NCBI GenBank assembly: GCA_002382805.1
Contig: DGAD01000008.1
Coordinates: 1 to 64,000, forward strand
From: Clostridiales bacterium UBA4039
Lineage (GTDB): Bacteria; Bacillota; Clostridia; Lachnospirales; Vallitaleaceae
Length of the DNA: 64,000 nucleotides
Direction: 5' to 3'
Below the pieces are notes generated by a model that did no database searches, had not been told where the DNA came from, and saw nothing but the letters and a program-made list of their open reading frames with translations. Below are positions 43,486-51,727 of this stretch, one piece after another. Every line of letters starts with the position of its first letter. Within the stretch, counting starts at the first letter, position 1. Both the position numbers and the translations under genes were made by a program.

Positions 43486-45015
43486 TCACGCCCTTACATC
43501 AAAAGTAAATCGCTTAGGCTCTGTTTTGGTTTTTTTGGGGTCAAAATATTCACGGATTTCCTGTACATCTGCATCGTGCAAACGTATTCCCAGCCCAACG
43601 ATATTAAAGGATTGGTTAATCAGTTGTTTATACAGTTGCGTTGTGTTTTCTTGCAATAGCATCTCCGTATCTTGTCCATCAACATAAAATGTTATATCGA
43701 CATTTTTCATGTGTTTTGCAATATAAATATCCATATGCCCAAGATTTCTAAAATCTAGCCGTAACAAAGCAGTGATTCTTTCATCTAAATTTTTCCGCGT
43801 TCCTTTTTTATTCATTATATAAAGTTGACTATTAACAAATTGTTGATTTAGCATAATCGGCAAATGAATGAATTGATAATTTTGCTGCAGCTGATTCATA
43901 ACATCCATTCCCGTCTTTAATTGTTGTGCCTGTTTTAAGACCTTTTCACCAGAGCTGTTAAGCTCTTGTTGACTTGCCGTCTCAATCAAATCACTTAAAC
44001 GTTCATACACTTTATTAAAATGCTTTGAAATACGTTCATGCTGTTCCAAATCTTTTCGACCAAGAAGGAGGCTTTGGTTTAACACCTGTTCTGTTAGACG
44101 TTGTGCTAATGTTTCCTTTATATGTTCTTTTTCTATAGGAAGTGCTTCAAAAAAATCTAGTAATCCTTGAAGCGTTTTTACATTCTTCAACTGAGTTAAA
44201 GCGTCAGAAAGCACGGTTTGGTCTTTGGCTGATAGTTGAGGAAGAACCTGTTGTCTAAGGGTCGTCTCAACCTGTTCAAGCTGTTGTGGATGAATGGGTT
44301 CATTTTGGTGAACCTCTTGTCCTTCTACAAGCGCTAAAGCGCTCTTAAGCATTAAGTGCGATGAAGGATTGTCTTGAACAAGTGCTTCCAAGAGCATAAA
44401 AACCTGGGGTTCTTTTATTGCCTGAGAAGTCATTTGACTAAAGGAAGCTAATGCTTTTGACATATTTTGTTGATCCGCTAGCAAAGAATCTATATGTTGT
44501 ATGGATTCTTTAGAAATTATGACATCGTTTTTTTCCATAAAAATCAAGGTTTCTAATTTTGCTTCAGGAAACCGTTTGACAAATCGATGCATTTGCAGAA
44601 CACTTTCTTTATTGACTGGCATACTGTTTTCTAATAACGCTTTCACAATATCCATATTTTCAGACGTTTGGTCAAGACCTGCATTAGAAAGAATTTGGGC
44701 GCTATTAAGTTCAAGCGTTTGCTCTTGAATGATTGGCTTTAAGGTCAATTGGTCCTGCGTAGACTCTTTCACTTCAAACAATAAATTGTCTCCAATTTTA
44801 AATGGCATTGCTTCTAACATTTTTGCACTCATCTGTTGACCGTTTAATAGTTGAATCGTTACTCTACTTTGTAGAATATCTAAAATCTTCCCTTCAAGTA
44901 TCTGCCCTTTTTCAGGTAATATATATTTTCCTGTCATTGCCATTGCCTTTGATGTTTTTGCTGAAGTATTCGATTTATCCGATGGGTTTAATATATTTGA
45001 AATATCAATACGCAA
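43486..45015 (-). CDS. FliK-like flagellar hook-length control domain protein
   Basis: 509 aa, low complexity and Gln-rich in the middle. The C-terminal portion (about 400-509: NLDERITALLRLDFRNLGHMDIYI ... MLLQENTTQLYKQLINQSFNIVGLGIRL) resembles the Flg_hook domain of FliK, which signals hook length to FlhB. The N-terminal part has a small beta domain (ILEGKILDILQSRVTIQLLNG). The start is TTG 45015 with AAGGAG seven bases upstream. It is paired with the FlhB-C gene, in an operon that otherwise encodes housekeeping enzymes. Function is inferred. Confidence 0.65.
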   Translation of the reverse strand: MRIDISNILNPSDKSNTSAKTSKAMAMTGKYILPEKGQILEGKILDILQSRVTIQLLNGQQMSAKMLEAMPFKIGDNLLFEVKESTQDQLTLKPIIQEQTLELNSAQILSNAGLDQTSENMDIVKALLENSMPVNKESVLQMHRFVKRFPEAKLETLIFMEKNDVIISKESIQHIDSLLADQQNMSKALASFSQMTSQAIKEPQVFMLLEALVQDNPSSHLMLKSALALVEGQEVHQNEPIHPQQLEQVETTLRQQVLPQLSAKDQTVLSDALTQLKNVKTLQGLLDFFEALPIEKEHIKETLAQRLTEQVLNQSLLLGRKDLEQHERISKHFNKVYERLSDLIETASQQELNSSGEKVLKQAQQLKTGMDVMNQLQQNYQFIHLPIMLNQQFVNSQLYIMNKKGTRKNLDERITALLRLDFRNLGHMDIYIAKHMKNVDITFYVDGQDTEMLLQENTTQLYKQLINQSFNIVGLGIRLHDADVQEIREYFDPKKTKTEPKRFTFDVRA

Positions 45016-45026
45016 TAGATCACTCC

Positions 45027-45791
45027 TTAATGAACAAAATTTTTGATGAAGCTCTTTCGATGAATAGGGCATGGGCCTATGTTCTTCAATTGTTTAATAT
45101 GCTCTGGTGAACCGTACCCTTTGTTACTCTTAAACCCATACTCTGGATAGAGTTCATCGTACGCAAGCATCAAACGATCTCGTGTCACTTTTGCTAAAAT
45201 ACTCGCCGCCGCAATCGATAAGCTTTTGGAATCCCCTTGAATTATTTTAGTCTGTGGAATAGAGACATCAGGGATGATAACCGCATCGTTAAGCAAATGA
45301 TCCGGTGCGACCTGACACTGATTAATCGCATGTTGCATTGCTTTATAGGTTGCTTGCAAAATGTTGATTGAATCAATATCTTCTTCTGATACAACGCCGA
45401 TTCCATACGCCGTTGCCCGCTGGATGATTTCTTCGTATAATGCATCTCTTTTTTGAAAAGTTAATTTTTTAGAATCATCTATATATAATATCGGATCTTT
45501 TGGATTTAAAATAACTACTGCCGCGACAACGGGTCCTGCTAAAGGACCACGACCTGCTTCATCAATCCCGCCAATACAATAGTCTAAAGGCAATTGACGT
45601 TCATATTGAAGCATGCACTCTACACGCGCCACTTCATCTATGTATGCCTGCTTATTTTTTTTGGCGCGGTTTACCAAATGAATAACACCCTTTCTTGTAT
45701 CCTCTCGGTAAGTCTGAATAAACTGATCAAGTTCTTCTGTCGACGTTTTTGCTAAACTTTCTTTGATTGATGTAATGGATTTTGGCTTCAA
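45027..45791 (-). CDS. rnhB: Ribonuclease HII
   Basis: 254 aa. Catalytic residues lie in GGIDEAGRGPLAGPV and DSKKL, then VTRDRLM. The N-terminal extension of about 60 residues (ending near GGIDEAG at about 75) is common in Bacillota. It removes ribonucleotides from DNA. A TTG start at 45791 is preferred (AAAGGAG six bases upstream); the GTG seven codons earlier lies before that site and inside pheA. The gene starts 10 bp after the pheA stop. Confidence 0.92.
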   Translation of the reverse strand: MKPKSITSIKESLAKTSTEELDQFIQTYREDTRKGVIHLVNRAKKNKQAYIDEVARVECMLQYERQLPLDYCIGGIDEAGRGPLAGPVVAAVVILNPKDPILYIDDSKKLTFQKRDALYEEIIQRATAYGIGVVSEEDIDSINILQATYKAMQHAINQCQVAPDHLLNDAVIIPDVSIPQTKIIQGDSKSLSIAAASILAKVTRDRLMLAYDELYPEYGFKSNKGYGSPEHIKQLKNIGPCPIHRKSFIKNFVH

Positions 45792-45801
45792 AATATCTCC
45801 T

Positions 45802-46632
45802 TTATTTGACACGGTAATATGATCCTAGGACAACAACATTATATTCATTCATTACTTTAATAACAGCTGCCCTAACTTTTTCATTGCGCTGATAACACCC
45901 TTCTACATCAATAAAAAAGTTATAGTTTCCGAGTCCTTTTTTTGTTGGACGTGATATAATGGATACTAAGTTTATTTGTTCTTTGGCAAAGACATTCAAA
46001 ATGTCTACAAGTAGACCCGGCCGATCTTGGTCGTCATGAATAACCAACAGTGTTTTCCATTCTTTATTTGGGTTGATTTCTTCATTATGGTGTGTTGCCA
46101 AAACAATAAATCGCGTCTCATTTTCAAGGGAATCTGCAACATCATCCAACTCTAACATAAACGATTGATCTTGGTGTAAAAAATGCATTGGAACAATTGC
46201 ACCGTCTGTACGCATTCCTTCATTAAGTTTTTGGTAAGATGCAGAGTTACTTTGCGTTGTAATGATTTGATCTTCTCGAAAATTTTCCAAAAAATCCAGA
46301 CATTGATTTTGCGTCTTAAATTGTGTAAAGACTCGGTCTACGTCAGATAGTTTTTCCGTATTCGCAATAAATCCAAAACGTATAGGAAGTACAATTTCAT
46401 GAATAATTTTAAGTTTTGAATGTGTGAGTAAATCTAGGATAATTTGAACAAATCCATCCAGTGTATTTTCAATTGGAATAACTCCATATGTACATTCTGT
46501 TCCTATTGCATCTAATGTTTTACGCATTGAAGAGTAATAATTTAATTCACCGTTTAACCCTTGACAGTGCATATATTCTTTGGCCGCTTTTTCTGTATAT
46601 GTACCCTTTGGCCCAAGGACTGCTATATTCAT
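45802..46632 (-). CDS. pheA: Prephenate dehydratase PheA (monofunctional)
   Basis: 276 aa. The PDT domain has GPKGTYTEKAA, NTLDGFV and ENETRFIVLA (TRF motif). The ACT domain (about 190-270) has DRPGLLVDILNVFAKEQINLVSIISRP for phenylalanine feedback. It lacks a chorismate mutase domain, which in this window is found fused to Cmk at 50676. It converts prephenate to phenylpyruvate. It is first in a long operon with promoter 46676-46704. Confidence 0.95.
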   Translation of the reverse strand: MNIAVLGPKGTYTEKAAKEYMHCQGLNGELNYYSSMRKTLDAIGTECTYGVIPIENTLDGFVQIILDLLTHSKLKIIHEIVLPIRFGFIANTEKLSDVDRVFTQFKTQNQCLDFLENFREDQIITTQSNSASYQKLNEGMRTDGAIVPMHFLHQDQSFMLELDDVADSLENETRFIVLATHHNEEINPNKEWKTLLVIHDDQDRPGLLVDILNVFAKEQINLVSIISRPTKKGLGNYNFFIDVEGCYQRNEKVRAAVIKVMNEYNVVVLGSYYRVK

Positions 46633-46675
46633 AGTTTACCTACTTTCATTAATGTTCTGCTTTGTTCTATTGTTT

Positions 46676-46704
46676 ATTATACATTGAAATCTTTTATCAT
46701 ACAA
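46676..46704 (-). promoter_or_regulatory. Promoter of the pheA-gpsA operon
   Basis: The minus strand reads TTGTAT (46704-46699), 17 bp spacer, TATAAT (46681-46676). It overlaps the divergent yprB-like promoter. Confidence 0.5.
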
Positions 46705-46712
46705 CGTATAAT
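46684..46712 (+). promoter_or_regulatory. Promoter of the YprB-like nuclease gene
   Basis: TTGAAA (46684-46689), 17 bp spacer, TATAAT (46707-46712). The predicted start is near 46719, about 31 nt before the ATG. Confidence 0.75.
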
Positions 46713-46749
46713 AGATAAGATGTTATTCGTTGTTTTGAAAGGATATGTC

Positions 46750-47844
46750 ATGCAAATCATTCATAAAAAAATACATGAAACTGAGTATAAACCTATTTTA
46801 GAGCTCCCATCTTTTTTTGATAATAGCTGTTATATTGATATAGAAACCACCGGGTTTGATCGAAAGCGACATATGATTTACTTGGTCGGATTGATCTATA
46901 AGCTTGATGGAATATTTTATTTGGAGCAATACCTTTGTGATAAATCATCCGATGAATACGAACTTTTATATCGATTGAACGAAAAATTAAGCCAATATGA
47001 CTATTTGGTTCACTTTAACGGGCAAAGTTTTGACCTACCTTTTATCCACGCACGACTTAAACTATACAATATACCAACTCAAATGGATGCATGTAAATCA
47101 ATTGATTATTACCACGCTTTAAAGCCCTATAAGCATTTGCTAAAAACAGATAACCTAAAGCTTAAAACCCTTGAACGCCTTTTGGGATTTCAGCGGTCGG
47201 ACCCTTTTGATGGCGGACAATTGATTGAACTATTTAATAGTTATGTCCAAGGGGACGTTCAGCTACGCCCAGCATTATTGTTACATAATGAACAAGACAT
47301 GATTGGACTATATCTTTTAAATGCTTTTTATCCATTGTATGTATTGACATATACAAAGGAACTCCCCACAAAATGTGCAACAATAAACACAGATAAAATC
47401 ATCCTTACAAAATCGTTGCCTGATAGTCACGGATACTATTTGTTTGAGCATTTTTCCCCTTATGGGAAGGTAAATGTAAATATGGATAGGATCGAATGTT
47501 CTCTTATGTTATATGAAGGGGTTTTAAAATATTTTTATTCAGATTATACCCAATATTATTATTTGCCTGTAGAAGATTATGCCATTCACAAATCAGTTGC
47601 TAATTATGTCAATCAGCAATACAAAAAGAAAGCTACCAAATCTACTGCTTACGTAAAGAAAAAAGACATCTACGTACGATGTCCTTTGAGCGAAAAAGAA
47701 ATTATTCAATTACAAACAACGGAAAATCCTATAACTATTTTTCATATGGATTATGATGAAACACACACCTATATTCAAATAGATACGTTTAAAAAAATAT
47801 ATCCTCATGTGTTTACTCCGTTGTTAAAAGCTTTACTTTCTTAA
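46750..47844 (+). CDS. YprB-like RNase H-fold exonuclease domain protein
   Basis: 364 aa. A DEDD-type nuclease domain: Asp30 and Glu32 (CYIDIETTGFD), Asp95 (FNGQSFDLPFIH), Asp183 (HNEQDMIGLY). It resembles the YprB/RNase_H_2 family, likely a DNA or RNA exonuclease; the role in the cell is unknown. The C-terminal 170 residues contain no recognisable domain. AAAGGATATGTC precedes the ATG. Its stop codon shares the TTAA palindrome with the stop of convergent cheR (47841-47844). Confidence 0.8.
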   Translation: MQIIHKKIHETEYKPILELPSFFDNSCYIDIETTGFDRKRHMIYLVGLIYKLDGIFYLEQYLCDKSSDEYELLYRLNEKLSQYDYLVHFNGQSFDLPFIHARLKLYNIPTQMDACKSIDYYHALKPYKHLLKTDNLKLKTLERLLGFQRSDPFDGGQLIELFNSYVQGDVQLRPALLLHNEQDMIGLYLLNAFYPLYVLTYTKELPTKCATINTDKIILTKSLPDSHGYYLFEHFSPYGKVNVNMDRIECSLMLYEGVLKYFYSDYTQYYYLPVEDYAIHKSVANYVNQQYKKKATKSTAYVKKKDIYVRCPLSEKEIIQLQTTENPITIFHMDYDETHTYIQIDTFKKIYPHVFTPLLKALLS

Positions 47845-48632
47845 CGGTTGACTTCACCATCTTTTTTATAAAAAAATGTGTAGTCCGAAGAAAAATTATA
47901 TCGATGGGATTGAATGATTTGTTCTGTACTACCGACAAATAATATCCCGTCTTTTTTTAACGACTGATTAAAGCGTGTATAAATCTTGTCTTTTGCCTCT
48001 TCCGTAAAATAAATCAAGACATTTCGACAAACAATCAAATCACATTGCTTTGGATAAGAATCTTTTAATAAGTCATGTTGTCTAAACTCAATGCAACGCT
48101 TTAAATTATCGTTTATTTTAAAGGATCGACCGACTTGGGTAAAATACTCTTTTTTAAATTCTTCAGGTACGCCGGCAATGGATTTTTCGTTATACAATCC
48201 GACTTTAGCTTTGGAAAGAATTTGTTGATCAATGTCAGTTGCAATAATCTTAATATTGCTTAACGGCATAAATTTACTCAAAACCATCGCTAGAGAATAT
48301 GGCTCATCACCTGTTGAACATGCAGCAGACCATATTGTGATTTTTTTTCCGAAGCGTTCAAACAAATAAGGCAAAATTTGTTTTTCCAATACATCCCATT
48401 GCGTTTTATTTCGAAAAAACTCTGAAACATTGATGGTCATATAGGTAATAAATTCTTCATAAACCTCTTTATTTGATTTTAACGCAGCTACATAGTCGTC
48501 ATATCCCTTAAACCCATTTTTTCGGATCAGCGAGTCGAGTCGACGCTTCATTTGCCTTTCTTTGTATGCATTTAAATCAATCGTTGAAAGCTTAAATACC
48601 GCTTCTTTAAATTGTTCATAGTCTTTTATCAT
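47841..48632 (-). CDS. cheR: Chemotaxis protein methyltransferase CheR
   Basis: 263 aa, CheR family. N-terminal helical domain (LNAYKERQMKRRLDSLIRKNGF) and the SAM-binding C-terminal domain (IWSAACSTGDEPYSLAM, ATDIDQQIL, CDLIVCRNVLIYF). It methylates glutamates of chemoreceptors. No receptor or other che gene is nearby. I chose ATG 48632 (AGGAGCGG upstream), shortening the longest frame by 17 residues, because the frame upstream passes through the terminator. Confidence 0.93.
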   Translation of the reverse strand: MIKDYEQFKEAVFKLSTIDLNAYKERQMKRRLDSLIRKNGFKGYDDYVAALKSNKEVYEEFITYMTINVSEFFRNKTQWDVLEKQILPYLFERFGKKITIWSAACSTGDEPYSLAMVLSKFMPLSNIKIIATDIDQQILSKAKVGLYNEKSIAGVPEEFKKEYFTQVGRSFKINDNLKRCIEFRQHDLLKDSYPKQCDLIVCRNVLIYFTEEAKDKIYTRFNQSLKKDGILFVGSTEQIIQSHRYNFSSDYTFFYKKDGEVNR

Positions 48633-48650
48633 TATTCCGCTCCTAATTCT

Positions 48651-48682
48651 AAAAAATATGCCACTATCTTGAGATAATGACA
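48651..48682 (-). terminator. Rho-independent terminator of the S1-protein gene
   Basis: TGCCACTATCT (48659-48669) and AGATAATGACA (48672-48682) pair fully in the minus-strand RNA with some G-U pairs, followed by TTTTTT. It ends the operon of RpiR, BaiN-like, aroH-cmk, ispH and the S1 protein. Confidence 0.8.
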
Positions 48683-48709
48683 TACTTAATATATATTTAA
48701 TTCTATAAA

Positions 48710-49831
48710 TTACTCTTCTGTATCTACTGCTTCTTCAGCTTCTACGACTTCTTCAGCACCATCTTCATCAACTTTTTCAAGTTCTTTAACAGACAAGCTG
48801 ATTTTCTTTTCGTCTAAGTTTAAATCTGTTACTTTTGCAGTAACTTGCTCACCTACAGATAATACGTCTGAAGGTTTTTCAACATGCTTAACAGAGATTT
48901 GAGATACATGTAACAATGCATCAACACCTGTTTCAAGTTCAATAAATGCACCGAAATCTGTCATACGAGCCACACGACCAGTAACAACATTGCCTACAGC
49001 ATATTTTTCTTCAGCATCATTCCAAGGATTTTCATCTTTGAATTTCATTGAAAGAGAAATTTTCTTTTTGTCTTTATTGATATCTAAGATACGTACTTTA
49101 ACTTCGTCACCAACTTTAACAACATCTTTAGGTGATCGAATACGTCCCCATGATAATTCAGAAATGTGAACAAGACCATCAACGCCGCCTACATTAACAA
49201 AAGCGCCATAATCTGTAATGTTTTTAACAACACCGTCCATAACATCGCCTACTTGAATGGTTTCGAATATTTCATCCATTTTTAAGTTCTTTTCTTTTTC
49301 AATTAAGATACGTCGATTACCGATAATACGATTTTTCTTCAAGTTAAACTCAGTAATAACAAAAGATAGTTCTTCATTCTTAAATTGTTCAAGGTCTGAT
49401 ACATATTCATCGGACACAAGAGACGCAGGAATAAATACACGTACTTCTTTAATGATGACAACTAAGCCACCTTTAAGTACAAGATTCACCTTCGCTGTAA
49501 CAACTTCTTTTGAATTAAATAGTTCTTCTACATAATTCAATCCTTCTTCTGCTTTAAGACGCTTGTACGTTAATAATACTTGTCCTTCTCCGTCATTAAC
49601 TCTTAAAACTTTAGAGCGAATTTTTTGACCTACTTCAACTTCTTTTCGCAGATCGACTGTTGGAAAATTAGAAAATTCACTTTTAGGAATGATACCATCG
49701 GATTTATAACCGATGTTAACATAAATCTCATCAGCATTGACACCAATTATAGTACCCTCTACTATCTCTCCTCTATGAATTTGGATTATTGAATCTTCCA
49801 ACATTTGTTCAAAATTTTGCATTTCTGACAT
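48710..49831 (-). CDS. rpsA: Ribosomal protein bS1-like, four S1 domains
   Basis: 373 aa with four S1 domains (about 18-90, 105-170, 188-260, 275-345). The last two are canonical (GDVMDGVVKNITDYGAFVNVGGVDGLVHISELS). The C-terminus is acidic (VDEDGAEEVVEAEEAVDTEE). It binds mRNA; in Bacillota its ribosomal role is looser than in E. coli. GGAGG lies upstream of the ATG, and the start overlaps ispH by 23 bp. Confidence 0.92.
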   Translation of the reverse strand: MSEMQNFEQMLEDSIIQIHRGEIVEGTIIGVNADEIYVNIGYKSDGIIPKSEFSNFPTVDLRKEVEVGQKIRSKVLRVNDGEGQVLLTYKRLKAEEGLNYVEELFNSKEVVTAKVNLVLKGGLVVIIKEVRVFIPASLVSDEYVSDLEQFKNEELSFVITEFNLKKNRIIGNRRILIEKEKNLKMDEIFETIQVGDVMDGVVKNITDYGAFVNVGGVDGLVHISELSWGRIRSPKDVVKVGDEVKVRILDINKDKKKISLSMKFKDENPWNDAEEKYAVGNVVTGRVARMTDFGAFIELETGVDALLHVSQISVKHVEKPSDVLSVGEQVTAKVTDLNLDEKKISLSVKELEKVDEDGAEEVVEAEEAVDTEE

Positions 49832-50672
49832 TTGAAATGACCTCCTCGATTATGTTCTTCGGAGTTGAAGCTCCCGCTGTAATACCTATAATATCATTAT
49901 CTTTGAAAACATTCAACTCTAATTCTTCTATAGTTTCAACGTAATATGTATCCTTACATTGACTCTTACAAATTTCATACAACTTTTGTGTATTTGAACT
50001 ATTTTTGCCACCAATTACAATCATTTTTGTGACTTTTTCCGAAAGTTCTAAGGCTTCTCTTTGCCGCATAACAGTGGCTTGGCAAACAGTCTCGTTAATA
50101 ATAACACGAATAGATTTTTTTTGCAATTTTTTTAATATAAGTTTATATTTTTCTACGTTAAACGTTGTCTGTGCGACAACTGTATATGTCTTGTTCTTAT
50201 CCCATTGTATTTGGTCAATCTCATCCACGTCTTTGATGATAATAACCTCTCCTTTTGCCCATCCTGCAATGCCGATGACCTCTGGGTGATTTTTATCACC
50301 AATGATGAGGATTGCATCCCCTGAAAGACTGGCTTTTTCAACAATCCGATGGATTTTTTTTACGTATGGGCAGGTACTGTCAACAATGGTGAATCCCCGT
50401 TCTTGGATTTTCTTTATCGTTTCTTCCGATACACCGTGACTTCGGATTAATAGCTCTCCTGGCGGATACGTATCCAACTCGTCAAGAGTATGGATTATGG
50501 TGACGCCTTGATTATTAAAATGTTCTACAACCTGAGGGTTATGAATAACCGGGCCATATGAATATATATGTGTATTTTGCGATGTATGCGCATCAAGCAT
50601 TTTTTCAAGATGTTGAACGGCTCGATTGACACCAAAGCAAAACCCTGCTGTTTTGGCAACAATAATTTCCAT
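49809..50672 (-). CDS. ispH: 4-Hydroxy-3-methylbut-2-enyl diphosphate reductase IspH
   Basis: 287 aa. It has three iron-sulfur cysteines, in AGFCFGVNRAV (Cys12), DSTCPYVKKIH and NETVCQATVMRQ, and catalytic features SHGVSEE. It makes IPP and DMAPP in the MEP pathway. It starts 3 bp after the aroH-cmk stop; the cmk-ispH-rpsA order is typical of Clostridia. Confidence 0.96.
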   Translation of the reverse strand: MEIIVAKTAGFCFGVNRAVQHLEKMLDAHTSQNTHIYSYGPVIHNPQVVEHFNNQGVTIIHTLDELDTYPPGELLIRSHGVSEETIKKIQERGFTIVDSTCPYVKKIHRIVEKASLSGDAILIIGDKNHPEVIGIAGWAKGEVIIIKDVDEIDQIQWDKNKTYTVVAQTTFNVEKYKLILKKLQKKSIRVIINETVCQATVMRQREALELSEKVTKMIVIGGKNSSNTQKLYEICKSQCKDTYYVETIEELELNVFKDNDIIGITAGASTPKNIIEEVISNVRNAKF

Positions 50673-50675
50673 AGT

Positions 50676-51710
50676 TTACATTCCTAACTTTTTTGCTTGT
50701 TCATATATGGTATTAACAACTTCATTGATTCCCATATTCGACGTGTCAATAACAACTGCGTCCTGTGCTTGTTTAAGGGGTGCATACTCTCGATGCATAT
50801 CCCTATAATCACGGGCTTCAATTTCTTGTTGGATTTGTTCTAAGTTGGGACTTTCGCCCTTTTCTTCAAGTTCTTTATATCGACGTAATGCACGAACGTC
50901 TACACTTGCCGTTAAAAAAATCTTAAGCGGCGCATCAGGCAGTACATGTGTACCTATATCACGTCCATCCATAACAACAGATTTTCGCTTTGCTAATTTT
51001 TGTTGTTCTTTGACTAAAAACAGTCTAACATATTTGTTCGTAGAAATAATAGAGGCAATATGTCCTATTTCTTGAGTACGAATTTTTGATGTTACATTTT
51101 CGTCTTGTAAAAAAATCTGTTGCATCCCATTTTCATACCCAATATTTACGTTGATTTTTTCGATATGCGTATCAATGAATTGATTGCGCTTTTCTTCATC
51201 ATGTATATCTTCGCCCATATGTGTATATATATAGTATCCTATCGCTCGGTACATAGCCCCTGTATCTACATAAATGTAGGACAATTTTTTTGCAAGGGCT
51301 TTGGCAATAGTGCTTTTACCTGCGCCAGCCGGACCATCAATGGCGATATTTAAAGGTGTTGCAATATCCGGTCTTAGTTTAACCGCTTCCCCCAAATAGA
51401 TATGTCGTACGCTGTTTTGCTCTATTTCACTGTTTACATGAAAAAGAACACGAATACATTGGCTTAAACTTCCTTCAACATACATTTCTTGACAACAAAT
51501 CAATGAAGCTTCTGTCAACCCTAATTCTCTTGCAGCTACAGCAGGATATACTTGAGTCAAATCCTTTGTTGCTGTAAAAATAATTGAAACGATTTGGGAA
51601 GGGTCCAACTGATTTTGTTCTATAATTTGTTGCAGTAATTGTTTTGTACTTTCAAGAATTGCTTCTTTTGTATTTTCTTTTACTGTATTGGCACCACGAA
51701 TGCTAATCAT
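50676..51710 (-). CDS. cmk: AroH chorismate mutase fused to cytidylate kinase
   Basis: 344 aa. Residues 1-115 match the AroH chorismate mutase of Bacillus subtilis: ISIRGANTV (Arg5), QEMYVEG (Glu75), CIRVLFHV (Cys85, Arg87), RHIYLGEAVKLRPD (Tyr105, Arg113), so the catalytic set is kept. After a very short linker, 119-344 is CMP kinase with P-loop GPAGAGKS (126-133), VDTGAMYRAI and DGRDIGTHVLPDA. It would convert chorismate to prephenate and phosphorylate CMP/dCMP. The separate PheA at 45802 lacks chorismate mutase, so this domain may serve phenylalanine synthesis. Confidence 0.9.
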   Translation of the reverse strand: MISIRGANTVKENTKEAILESTKQLLQQIIEQNQLDPSQIVSIIFTATKDLTQVYPAVAARELGLTEASLICCQEMYVEGSLSQCIRVLFHVNSEIEQNSVRHIYLGEAVKLRPDIATPLNIAIDGPAGAGKSTIAKALAKKLSYIYVDTGAMYRAIGYYIYTHMGEDIHDEEKRNQFIDTHIEKINVNIGYENGMQQIFLQDENVTSKIRTQEIGHIASIISTNKYVRLFLVKEQQKLAKRKSVVMDGRDIGTHVLPDAPLKIFLTASVDVRALRRYKELEEKGESPNLEQIQQEIEARDYRDMHREYAPLKQAQDAVVIDTSNMGINEVVNTIYEQAKKLGM

Positions 51711-51727
51711 TTTTTTGTTCTTCCTTT

